Shown here piece by piece: positions 44,984-52,184 of a stretch of DNA of 64,000 nucleotides (position 1 is its first letter; every line of letters starts with the position of its first letter). The DNA lies in the NCBI RefSeq assembly GCF_004368785.1, contig NZ_SODM01000001.1, forward strand, positions 434,001 to 498,000. Reading direction: 5' to 3'. Position numbers and translations under genes: made by a program. Origin of the DNA: Flavobacterium sp. 270. GTDB lineage: Bacteria; Bacteroidota; Bacteroidia; Flavobacteriales; Flavobacteriaceae. The notes beneath the pieces were generated by a model, which worked only from the letters and a program-made list of their open reading frames with translations, had not been told where the DNA came from and made no database searches.

Positions 44984-46795
44984 ATGGCACATTTCGCAGA
45001 TCAAGTCAAAATTACTATTGACGGCTTTTCATTAAACGTAATTCATTCAGACCTAATAGTCAGCCAGAAAATGGCAGACCATCATCATTTTTCATTCACA
45101 TGGTATTATGCACCAGAAGTTGTAATTGATCCTGTCAATCAGGCAAAAGCACTTCGCAGGTATATGGGCGCCGAAGTAATATTTACTTTTCTGGTAAACG
45201 GAGTTCGATTGATGTCTAAAGGAATCATCAACGGGCTGGTTTCTATTGACCGCAACGGCAGTCCGGATGGAATTAATGTAACAGGAATCAGCCACACGAT
45301 TGCGCTTGATGATATGAAAAAATCGAGAATATATCTTGAGCTTCCTTTACAAAATATTGTTCCGGGTATTTTAGCCGAAGGTCCATCCGATTTTTATCAA
45401 AAAGAAGCCATTTCTCCAACGTACCGCAAAGAATTTAAATATTTGGCGCAATACGATGAAACCAGTTTTGAATTTCTAAAAAGAATTGCTTTCCGTTATG
45501 GGCAGTGGTTTTATTTTGACGGAATGCGCACACAGTTCGGACAGCTGAAAAACAGCAAAGTAAAACTTATTAATAATGTTTCGCTTGAAGATTTTAAAAT
45601 CCAGATAAATCTTACTGCACATAAAATCTCTCTGGGCGCTTATGATCCTGATAATGCCGTCAATGTAAGAAGTTCAGCAATGAAAACATCCGACGGAAGC
45701 CGTGACAGTTTTTCTGGTATTGTAGGTTATACCCAAGGAAATATTTCGCAGCCAGAATTGAGTATTGGTAAACATACCTCAAACGCTCAGGACAAAGAAG
45801 AGATCGAGCAGATGGTAAAACTGCACACTGCAGGACAAGATGCCAACAGCGTTTATTACAGCGGAACGTCTTATTTCCCGATTGGTTTAGGGCAGGTTTT
45901 CACTATTGTAAACGGAACTGTAGAGCACGAATTATTAGCCATAGAAATTACCCATTTATCGAAACTCCACGGTAATTACAGCTGTGAATTTAAAGCCATT
46001 CCGGCAGATGTTACTGCACCGCATTATACTGATGTAGAAGTTTTTGCAAAAGCAGAAAACCAGCCTGCAAAAGTTACCGACAATAATGACCCCGAAGGAA
46101 TGGGACGCGTACGTGTAAAATTTAACTGGGGGAATGGAGATACAACCAGCGACTGGATCAGAATGATTCAGCCACATTCTGGTGGAGGAAAAGGATTTTA
46201 TTTTATCCCGGAAATTGGCGAAGAAGTTTTGGTAGGTTTTGAAAGTGGGAATATCCAGAGACCTTTTGTAATGGGAACGGAATATAACGGACAAAATAAA
46301 AGCGGTTATGCTACAGAAAAGAATGATCTTAAAGTGATTCAAACCCGAAGTGGTAACCGAATTATTTCTGACGATGAAACAGGCGATGTTACAATCGAAA
46401 GCCAAAAAGGACAGACTATAGCAGTAATTCACGGTGACGGAAATATTAAGTTTAAAGCTCCAAAAAATATTGAGTTTGAGGCTGGAGAAGATATTGTTAT
46501 GAATGCAGGAAAAGATGTAAAAACAAATGCAGGTCAAAATATTTCTGAAAGCGCAATTATAAACAAAACAACAAATGTTGGAGGCATCTTAGGTACTAGC
46601 GTTGGCTTAGATAAAATTTTAAATGTTGGAGGTGATCATAATGTTGCTATAAAAGGAAATTTAAATAAAGAAATAAATAAGGATCATACTTTATCAACTG
46701 GAAATAAAATTAAATCGTACAGTGAAAGTGGGCATGAGACACATTCGCAGACTGAGATACAAAACAACAGTGCTGAAAGTACAAGACAAAATTAA
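44984..46795 (+). CDS. vgrG: Type VI secretion spike protein VgrG (Bacteroidota type)
   Basis: A 603-residue VgrG. Residues ~1-340 match the gp27-like base (IAFRYGQWFYFDGMRTQFGQL). Residues ~360-450 hold the gp5 OB-fold (DPEGMGRVRVKFNWGNGDTTSDWIRMIQPHSGGGKGFYFIPEIGEEVLVGFESGN). The rest is a beta-prism spike with repeated V/A-G-G/K words (FEAGEDIVMNAGKDVKTNAGQNI, LNVGGDHNVAIKG). No extra toxin domain follows. It forms the puncturing tip of the T6SS. The core sheath and membrane genes are not in the window, so this is an orphan vgrG island. It begins a tight operon: the next gene starts 5 bp after its stop. Confidence 0.92.
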   Translation: MAHFADQVKITIDGFSLNVIHSDLIVSQKMADHHHFSFTWYYAPEVVIDPVNQAKALRRYMGAEVIFTFLVNGVRLMSKGIINGLVSIDRNGSPDGINVTGISHTIALDDMKKSRIYLELPLQNIVPGILAEGPSDFYQKEAISPTYRKEFKYLAQYDETSFEFLKRIAFRYGQWFYFDGMRTQFGQLKNSKVKLINNVSLEDFKIQINLTAHKISLGAYDPDNAVNVRSSAMKTSDGSRDSFSGIVGYTQGNISQPELSIGKHTSNAQDKEEIEQMVKLHTAGQDANSVYYSGTSYFPIGLGQVFTIVNGTVEHELLAIEITHLSKLHGNYSCEFKAIPADVTAPHYTDVEVFAKAENQPAKVTDNNDPEGMGRVRVKFNWGNGDTTSDWIRMIQPHSGGGKGFYFIPEIGEEVLVGFESGNIQRPFVMGTEYNGQNKSGYATEKNDLKVIQTRSGNRIISDDETGDVTIESQKGQTIAVIHGDGNIKFKAPKNIEFEAGEDIVMNAGKDVKTNAGQNISESAIINKTTNVGGILGTSVGLDKILNVGGDHNVAIKGNLNKEINKDHTLSTGNKIKSYSESGHETHSQTEIQNNSAESTRQN

Positions 46796-46800
46796 GAGCA

Positions 46801-47145
46801 ATGAGCATTAGAAGAGTTCACAATATAACAATCATGGGAAATGATTATAGTTACAGCTATCATAACAATCTCAATAATGCAATGTTTTCTGTAAATAAAA
46901 ACAAAATAAATTATCGAGATTCTGTTGGAAATTACATGACAGATGCTCCCTGTCATATCAGAATTAATTTTCAGCCTTTTAAATTAGAAAATATGGGAGA
47001 CCGGATAGACAGTTCTGATGGCACTATGATTATAATGATGTCAAAGGAAGAAATTCAGGAAATTACCCAAAAAACTTTTTATGCAGAAGGACAGTTTCAT
47101 GCCATAGATTTTAAAACTTTTAAAATAATCGAAAAAGAACAATAA
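46801..47145 (+). CDS. Small unknown protein between VgrG and effector, possible adaptor
   Basis: A 114-residue protein of no family known to me. It starts MSIRRVHNITIMGNDYSYSY, has a single Cys (APCHIRINFQPF), no signal peptide and no membrane segment, and looks like a small alpha/beta protein. It is 5 bp after vgrG and 2 bp before the effector gene, so the three are translated together. In other systems this position is held by adaptors or chaperones that load the effector onto VgrG. That role is inference from position only. Confidence 0.7.
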   Translation: MSIRRVHNITIMGNDYSYSYHNNLNNAMFSVNKNKINYRDSVGNYMTDAPCHIRINFQPFKLENMGDRIDSSDGTMIIMMSKEEIQEITQKTFYAEGQFHAIDFKTFKIIEKEQ

Positions 47146-47147
47146 TT

Positions 47148-48518
47148 ATGTCTGAAAATATTAGAGTTGGAGGCAACGTAAATATAAAAGTAGGAGGCAC
47201 TACCAGATGGTATGCCAAAGAAGGTGTAGAAATAAATTCTAATGGATTTATAGATTATTTTGCGCCTAAATATACTTATGGTGATCCTCTGGATTCACCT
47301 GTAAAAGAAAGTGTAAAAGAAATTGAACTTATAACCACTTTAGATTTTGGTTCTAAAAATGATACAAAAGGAGGAACTAATAATCTCGGAATGCTTTTTG
47401 GGAAAACTTATGAATTTAAAGTTAAAGCTTATCACAAAGATGTTCCAAAAAACAAAACAGATATAAAATGGATGTTAAAATACCATAGCTTATCACTAAA
47501 TAAATGGATAGAAATTCCGCTCGCAGCGAAAGGCGATCATATAAAGGTAGAAATGAATGAGGAAGATATGTGTGGTCGCTTTGTTTTTGTGCGGGCTTAT
47601 ATAAAAGATCCTATGAAAGAAGCCGAATTACCTGTCTGGAAACACAATAGATTTAGATGGTTTGACAGAATGGAAATTCACGAACAAATAAAAAATCGAG
47701 TTAAAGATCCTTGGAAAATTGATCAGGGAGGCAGTTCCCTTTGCGGTATGGCAGCCTTGTATTATGCAATGATAAAGCGCGACCCAAAGGCATACGAAAA
47801 ATTGGCAAAAGAGCTTTTTAGAACTGGACAATATACTATTGGAAATTATATTCTTAAGCCTCATGAGAAAGCATTAAGTATGTATGAAACCAAGCCAACG
47901 GATGCAAATTATGTGTCTATGAAAATGAAAGCGATAGACTGGATTGTACTTGCTACAACCAGAAGTAAAGAGAGCTTAAACAGCCAGTTTGTTTATAATG
48001 GTTTTGAAAATAGCCAAGTTGACATGGTAAAAGCGGTAAATTGGCCAAATATGCTTACCAGAATGTGTAAGGAAGTTGCTGGTTTTACAAATGCAGAATC
48101 GCATGACTTAGGTTTACTACAGATTGCCAATAAAAAAGGATTGTCCGGAAAACTAAATGATGCCATTGGCGATATGGACATTCTTAATCTCAAAATTATT
48201 GATCGAAAATATAAAGAAGGTAAGACAATTTTAATGATGATTGATGCTAATATGATTTATAATATACCTGAATATAGAAATTTAAGTATAACCGAAAACT
48301 CACACTGGGTTGTTTACGAAGGTGAATTAAGTTTTATTGATGTTGGAAATAGCAAATTTGTAGGTTTTAGTATATATACTTGGGGCTTTAATCCAATTAA
48401 TCAACGTAACGAACTTGGATATGAAGCAGATATTAGCCAAAGTCTAATCTATAGAAAAGAACGAATTAATTTACAATCATTTAAAGCAAATTATTATGGC
48501 TATATCGAAATATCTTAA
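47148..48518 (+). CDS. Putative T6SS effector with papain/C39-like Cys-His domain
   Basis: A 456-residue protein without a signal peptide. Residues ~1-45 (IRVGGNVNIKVGG, INSNGFIDYFAPKYTYGDP) resemble the VgrG tail and may dock on the spike. Residues ~60-155 look Ig-like (TYEFKVKAYHKDVP...RFVFVRAYI). Residues ~185-456 are the likely toxin domain: Q193 and C199 in DQGGSSLCGMAALYYA match the Q-x-C-G-x-x-A-L signature of papain-fold C39-type peptidases, and H386 in NSHWVVYEG with D398 or N401 nearby would complete the triad. The next gene is a lipoprotein, so the target is probably periplasmic (peptidoglycan peptide or amide bonds). This is a structural prediction from motifs, and other thiol chemistry is possible. 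Confidence 0.7.
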   Translation: MSENIRVGGNVNIKVGGTTRWYAKEGVEINSNGFIDYFAPKYTYGDPLDSPVKESVKEIELITTLDFGSKNDTKGGTNNLGMLFGKTYEFKVKAYHKDVPKNKTDIKWMLKYHSLSLNKWIEIPLAAKGDHIKVEMNEEDMCGRFVFVRAYIKDPMKEAELPVWKHNRFRWFDRMEIHEQIKNRVKDPWKIDQGGSSLCGMAALYYAMIKRDPKAYEKLAKELFRTGQYTIGNYILKPHEKALSMYETKPTDANYVSMKMKAIDWIVLATTRSKESLNSQFVYNGFENSQVDMVKAVNWPNMLTRMCKEVAGFTNAESHDLGLLQIANKKGLSGKLNDAIGDMDILNLKIIDRKYKEGKTILMMIDANMIYNIPEYRNLSITENSHWVVYEGELSFIDVGNSKFVGFSIYTWGFNPINQRNELGYEADISQSLIYRKERINLQSFKANYYGYIEIS

Positions 48519-48999
48519 ATTAGGGAGTGTTTTTCTTTTATTGACTAGTTGTAGCGAATATTTTAATCAAGATTATTCATTTCAGGGAATTTACTTGAAA
48601 GAATGGAATTCATCAGTATGTCCAAAAAAGATTGTATATGAGAAATATGAAAGAAAAACAAATTTCACAAAAATTATTAATAGTTATTCTGATTTTGAGA
48701 TCAGAGACTGTGAAAGTCAGGTATTAAAATATAATCAAAGATTATTTACTCCAATAACATTGTATAAAGGACAAATAAATTATGACATAAGATTAATAAT
48801 TGATGATAGTCTTGAATTCAAAATAACAAATATTCATACCATAAGAGACACTACCAAATATGTCTTTACACTCGGCAAAAAATATTACATCAACAACACA
48901 ATTTGTTCAATGATTATCAATGGACATCATTCAGATAATAAAGATGCAAAAAATAACATAGTGATTTTAACAAAATTAGGAAATGTAATTAAAAATTAA
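48496..48999 (+). CDS. Lipoprotein, probable immunity protein 1
   Basis: A 167-residue lipoprotein (lipobox LLTSC, C19). Its ATG lies inside the effector gene and the two overlap by 23 bp in different frames. The mature part has two further cysteines, in WNSSVCPKK and RDCE, which could form a disulfide, and the block INYDIRLIIDDSLEFKIT. It has a paralogue at 49094-49615. The position, overlap and lipoprotein export fit an immunity protein guarding the periplasm against the effector. The family is not known to me. Confidence 0.75.
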   Translation: MAISKYLKLGSVFLLLTSCSEYFNQDYSFQGIYLKEWNSSVCPKKIVYEKYERKTNFTKIINSYSDFEIRDCESQVLKYNQRLFTPITLYKGQINYDIRLIIDDSLEFKITNIHTIRDTTKYVFTLGKKYYINNTICSMIINGHHSDNKDAKNNIVILTKLGNVIKN

Positions 49000-49001
49000 G
49001 C

Positions 49002-49116
49002 GAATCTAACCCATTCATCGAATGTAATATTTATAAACACGAGAGAATTTCTATTGAATCATTTAAAAGTAACAATTATGGATAGTAACAATTATGGATA
49101 CATTGAAGTATATTAG
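49002..49116 (+). pseudogene. Remnant of an effector C-terminus, unit 2
   Basis: Starting just after the first immunity stop codon, the frame reads ESNPFIECNIYKHERI then SIESFKSNNYG, which aligns with the effector's last residues (SLIYRKERINLQSFKANYYG). A 16-base tandem duplication (49068-49083/49084-49099) adds a TAG. After it the frame continues YGYIEVY-stop, against YGYIEIS-stop in the intact gene. Only the tail survives, placed exactly before the second immunity gene as in unit 1. Confidence 0.75.
49068..49099. repeat. 16-bp tandem duplication
   Basis: AGTAACAATTATGGAT occurs twice without a gap. The first copy creates an in-frame stop in the effector tail, and the second contains the start codon of immunity gene 2 (ATG at 49094; the ATG in the first copy is at 49078). 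Confidence 0.97.
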
Positions 49117-49615
49117 TTTAATAGTATTGTTAATTTTTATAAACTGCAAAAGAATTACTTATACAAAAGACAATAGTTCTTTCGATAATATTATATTAAG
49201 AGACTGGAATTCCTCAATATGTCCGAAAAAAATTATTTACGAACGATATGTCAAAAATTCAAATTTTAAAAAATTAATTAAAACTGACTCTATTTTTGAC
49301 ACCCGGGATTGTGAAGAAGGATATAAAACTTTTAATCAACGAGTACTAATACCTTACATTTTAGGGACTGAGCAAAGGTTCATTACTGGAAAAATAGATT
49401 ATGATGTTAGATTAGTTTTAGATGATAGTCTCGAATTTAAGATTACATTCATAAATAATAAGATTGACACAGTTTTTTCCGGTGGACGCCCTGGCGATTT
49501 GATTATCATGAATAATATTAAATCACTAATAGTTAATGGATATAAATTGGACAATACAAAATCTCCGCTTAATATTGATATTCCAACAAAATTGGGAAAA
49601 ATAATTAAAAAATAA
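49094..49615 (+). CDS. Lipoprotein, probable immunity protein 2 (paralogue)
   Basis: A 173-residue paralogue of the protein at 48496: WNSSICPKKIIYERY, RDCE, FNQR and KIDYDVRLVLDDSLEFKIT are all shared, and the length and C-terminus (TKLGKIIKK) agree. The N-terminus is a signal sequence with Cys at 18 in a less typical box (FINC). It starts inside the effector-tail remnant with the same 23-base overlap as unit 1. It probably protects against a variant effector whose gene has been lost here, i.e. an orphan immunity gene. Confidence 0.72.
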   Translation: MDTLKYISLIVLLIFINCKRITYTKDNSSFDNIILRDWNSSICPKKIIYERYVKNSNFKKLIKTDSIFDTRDCEEGYKTFNQRVLIPYILGTEQRFITGKIDYDVRLVLDDSLEFKITFINNKIDTVFSGGRPGDLIIMNNIKSLIVNGYKLDNTKSPLNIDIPTKLGKIIKK

Positions 49616-49620
49616 TAACG

Positions 49621-49690
49621 GTTTGAGATTATTGATATATTGAAGTACTAGACTTTTTCTGTTATTAATATTATCAAGTTGTATAAAGTA
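49621..49690 (+). pseudogene. Remnant of a third effector-tail/immunity junction
   Basis: The sequence TATTGATATATTGAAGTA aligns with the unit 2 junction TATGGATACATTGAAGTA. The start codon has become ATT and the tail Gly codon a stop. Bases 49658-49681 still encode LLLILSSC, a good lipobox, before the frame ends at TAA. Only the signal-peptide part of an immunity gene remains. Confidence 0.6.
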
Positions 49691-50028
49691 AAATAAAAAG
49701 AAGATTGCCCTGAAAACTAAAAGATGTTATTGGTGAAATGGATATTCTTAATCTGAAAATTATTGATTCGAAAATATAAAGAAGGTAAGACAATTTTAAT
49801 GATGATTGATTCTAATATGATTGAAGATATGGCCGGTTACGATCCAATGACATTAACAACTAATTCACATTGGGTTGTTTATGAAGGAGGATTAAAGTTC
49901 TTAGAAGTTGGAGATAGTAAGTTTGTCCATTTTAGTATTTACACATGGGACTTGATTTTAAACATGATTATCTTCCCGAATCAGGAAATAAAAAAGAAGT
50001 ACCTACACAATACAAACTCTTGTATTCC
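49691..50028 (+). pseudogene. Frameshifted effector C-terminal domain remnant
   Basis: DNA and protein similarity to effector bases about 48130-48440: DILNLKIID, KYKEGKTILMMID, NSHWVVYEG (the catalytic His is kept), GDSKFVHFSIYTW. It has a TGA for a Gly codon at about 49709, an extra T near 49772 and one missing G near 49949. The two shifts cancel and the frame returns to GLDFKHDYLPESGNKKEV. It stops at the GC-rich palindromic element. It has no start and no Cys domain, so it cannot be a working toxin. Confidence 0.75.
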
Positions 50029-50142
50029 CCCGCTGGCGCGAGCGTCTCGCTCGTGAACCCAAAGTTAAGATTGAAGATGATGTCTTGTGCTGAAATTAGA
50101 TTTACAATGCGCGCACGAGCGGGACGCTCGCGCCAGCATGGG
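50027..50142. repeat. GC-rich palindromic element, copy 1
   Basis: Outer arms at 50032-50055 (GCTGGCGCGAGCGTCTCGCTCGTG start) and 50114-50137 are complements at 23 of 24 positions. The ~58-base centre includes GTGAACCCAAAGTT and GATTTACAATGCGCG. It is flanked by TATTCC on both sides, a possible 6-bp target duplication. It resembles REP/BIME-type mobile palindromes and differs sharply in GC content from its surroundings. Confidence 0.88.
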
Positions 50143-50223
50143 TATTCCTAGAACAATAGTTTCAGAATTTGATCTTTTAAATTTAATATGGCTTACAAAA
50201 ATAAAAATTAAATAGTTTTAATA

Positions 50224-50622
50224 ATGAAAAAAATACTATTGTCTTTAATTGTTCTATTAATTTTTATAATTATTGGTTGCTCCAATAAAAAATATACAAT
50301 TTATAATGCTGTTACTGGTAGGGTTGTATCTTCAAAAGACAAGAAGCCTATTGAAGATGCAAAAATTTACGTTAAGAAATATTCTTCAAATAATTTCGAT
50401 ACAATAAAAACATTAAAAGATGGAACTTTCTTTATTGATGGACTAGAACTGCCATATAAATATTTACATTATCAGTTAAATTTATCTTATGATTATTGTA
50501 TTGAAAAATCTGGATATACAAAAAAAATAATCACCATCAAAAATTTAAAAGAAGCAAATAATAATAATAATAATAATAAGCTTGATACTATTGATTTAGG
50601 AAATATTTATTTAGATGAATAA
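50224..50622 (+). CDS. Lipoprotein with carboxypeptidase-regulatory-like domain
   Basis: A 132-residue lipoprotein: signal sequence and lipobox IIIGC (C19), then GRVVSSKDKKPIEDAKIYVKK, the opening of a carboxypeptidase-D regulatory (transthyretin-like) beta-sandwich, and a run of eight residues N/A near the C-terminus coded by an (AAT)n repeat at about 50560-50580. It lies between two remnant segments of the T6SS array, so it may be an immunity protein for a lost effector, but the fold is also common in ordinary lipoproteins. It is intact. Confidence 0.65.
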   Translation: MKKILLSLIVLLIFIIIGCSNKKYTIYNAVTGRVVSSKDKKPIEDAKIYVKKYSSNNFDTIKTLKDGTFFIDGLELPYKYLHYQLNLSYDYCIEKSGYTKKIITIKNLKEANNNNNNNKLDTIDLGNIYLDE

Positions 50623-50694
50623 TATAACAAAAGATAACTTATACGCCCCGCCTAAACCAGTAATATCATAAAAAACTTACAAGTAAGTAGGCTA

Positions 50695-50836
50695 GGTAGA
50701 TGTCAAAATTAACAAAAAATCAAAACGTATTGATGTAACCCTTAGAGTAAATCTTACAGATGGTGGAGCAAAAGGTTCGGGACTGTTATACTCACACAGA
50801 AAGAGAAACTACTCCAATAGGAGAGCCTAATCTCCC
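50695..50836 (+). pseudogene. Possible coding remnant
   Basis: One frame reads VDVKINKKSKRIDVTLRVNL then TDGGAKGSGLLYSH, and a second frame continues THTERETTPIGEPN. The composition looks protein-like and breaks at one shift. It ends at the second GC-rich palindrome. There is no start codon and the family is not recognised. Confidence 0.3.
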
Positions 50837-50932
50837 CGCTGGCGCGAGCGTCTCACTCGTGAACCCAAAGTTGTCTTGTCCTGAAATAGATTTACAATGC
50901 GCGCACGAGCGGGACGCTCGCGCCAGCATGGG
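50836..50932. repeat. GC-rich palindromic element, copy 2
   Basis: Arms at 50838-50861 and 50904-50927, nearly identical to copy 1 at 50027-50142. The centre is 16 bases shorter but keeps GTGAACCCAAAGTT, TGTCTTGT and GATTTACAATGCGCG. It ends 6 bases before the DUF2931 frame. Confidence 0.88.
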
Positions 50933-50937
50933 GGCTA

Positions 50938-51915
50938 TTGGTATTGTTAATTTTAACCTTAATCCCTAATATAATTCAATTCTATAATTATAAATCTTAT
51001 GAAAAACATGATTGGATAAGTGGTGTAATAAGTGCCCAAGGAAACATTGTGGAAGTATCCGATTGTGAATTTAAAGATAATTTTTATGACATTAATAAAA
51101 ATATGATACTCGCTGATGGCTGGGACAAAATAAATGAATCAGAAAGAGAGACAGCAGATACTTTTTTTCCTGATAGTTTATCTATAAAATGGTTTTCTTA
51201 CAATGAACAAAAATTTTATAATGGTGTATTTACCTTACCGTATGAGAAAATTGTAGAAAAAGCATTGGATATGGGAATAAAAAATGATTATACATCAAAT
51301 AAAATTCTTCATTTCATTGCTGAAGTTCAGCCCAAAGGAAAGGTCGCAGTATGGATACAAAAGTTTAATAAAGACAATACTGATTTAAAATTTAAAATCG
51401 GCACTTACCAAGCAAAAGAAATAAAAGGAACTTGGCATATTTTTGATGATCGTTCAGAGACAGATACTATCTCAAATATTAATATTGCTCAAAAAGTTGC
51501 ATTAGTATTAGAACAACATCGTTATAAACTAGATATTAAACTACCAAACGGGTATAGTCTACGTGATTCTTCATTTGATTTATTCAATCAAAAGATATGT
51601 TTTTTTAATCAAAGTAAATGGAAGGATACAATCTTTAATTTTTTACCACAAGGATTTGATTTGACATGGGGAAAAGGAAATAAAAATTTTAGAGCAGGAT
51701 TTTGTTTTTACGAAAATGAGGTTTTAAAAGCGTTTAGAAAAGAATACACAACTAAAGAAAGTAGTCAAGCGGAAGAATTAATTCTGGAATTAATAGTTAA
51801 CGATAATAACGATGAAATAAAGGTGATACTTAGAAATACAAAAACAAATGCAGAAATTATCTTTAAAGACAAATGCAAATCTCAATTTGATAGAAGTATC
51901 ATACAAATTAGATAG
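50938..51915 (+). CDS. DUF2931 family protein, possibly 5'-truncated
   Basis: About 325 residues. HDWISGVISAQGNIVEVSD, then PDSLSIKWFSYNEQKFYNG and FTLPYEKI, are the hallmarks of DUF2931, a Bacteroidota family of exported or lipoproteins often found near T6SS effectors. Here the N-terminus is only LLILTLIPNIIQFYN (a hydrophobic stretch without Cys), and the first usable codon is TTG, 6-10 bases after the palindromic element. The element may have removed the original start and lipobox. A role as immunity protein is inferred from context. Confidence 0.7.
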   Translation: MVLLILTLIPNIIQFYNYKSYEKHDWISGVISAQGNIVEVSDCEFKDNFYDINKNMILADGWDKINESERETADTFFPDSLSIKWFSYNEQKFYNGVFTLPYEKIVEKALDMGIKNDYTSNKILHFIAEVQPKGKVAVWIQKFNKDNTDLKFKIGTYQAKEIKGTWHIFDDRSETDTISNINIAQKVALVLEQHRYKLDIKLPNGYSLRDSSFDLFNQKICFFNQSKWKDTIFNFLPQGFDLTWGKGNKNFRAGFCFYENEVLKAFRKEYTTKESSQAEELILELIVNDNNDEIKVILRNTKTNAEIIFKDKCKSQFDRSIIQIR

Positions 51916-51918
51916 TCT

Positions 51919-52063
51919 TTGCTATATGTTAAGGTTATAGACCTCATACACAATCCAATAAATTACGTTACAATTAAAAAAACCTCATTCACAGTTTTAC
52001 AATATGAATTATTAGATTTCATTCAACATCAAAAATGGGAAGAAAATCTCAACATAAAAATTT
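51919..52063 (+). pseudogene. Possible remnant frame after the DUF2931 gene
   Basis: An open stretch without a start codon reads LLYVKVIDLIHNPINYVTIK, then KTSFTVLQYELLDFIQHQKW and EENLNIKI-stop. It looks like a real protein C-terminus. It could be another displaced tail of the array. The rest of the gap to 52184 is AT-rich with nothing recognised. Confidence 0.35.
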
Positions 52064-52184
52064 AATAATAATCAAACACAAAACACAAATTCCTCCCTAC
52101 AAACGCAATAAATAAAACAATTAAATGTTTTAATACTAAAGAACAAGTTTAATAAAACGGAATAATTAGTATAACATTTAAGAT

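Noticed and set aside
45956..46537. 193-codon frame antisense to vgrG
   Set aside because: It lies wholly within a well-supported gene, is rich in Phe, Ser and Cys as expected for antisense AT-rich codons, and matches no family.
49945..50151. Short frame running through the first GC-rich palindrome
   Set aside because: Its first half is the restored frame of the effector remnant and its second half is translated palindrome. It is not a gene of its own.
50760..50969. Short frame running through the second GC-rich palindrome
   Set aside because: It is the same artefact: remnant sequence joined to the repeat.
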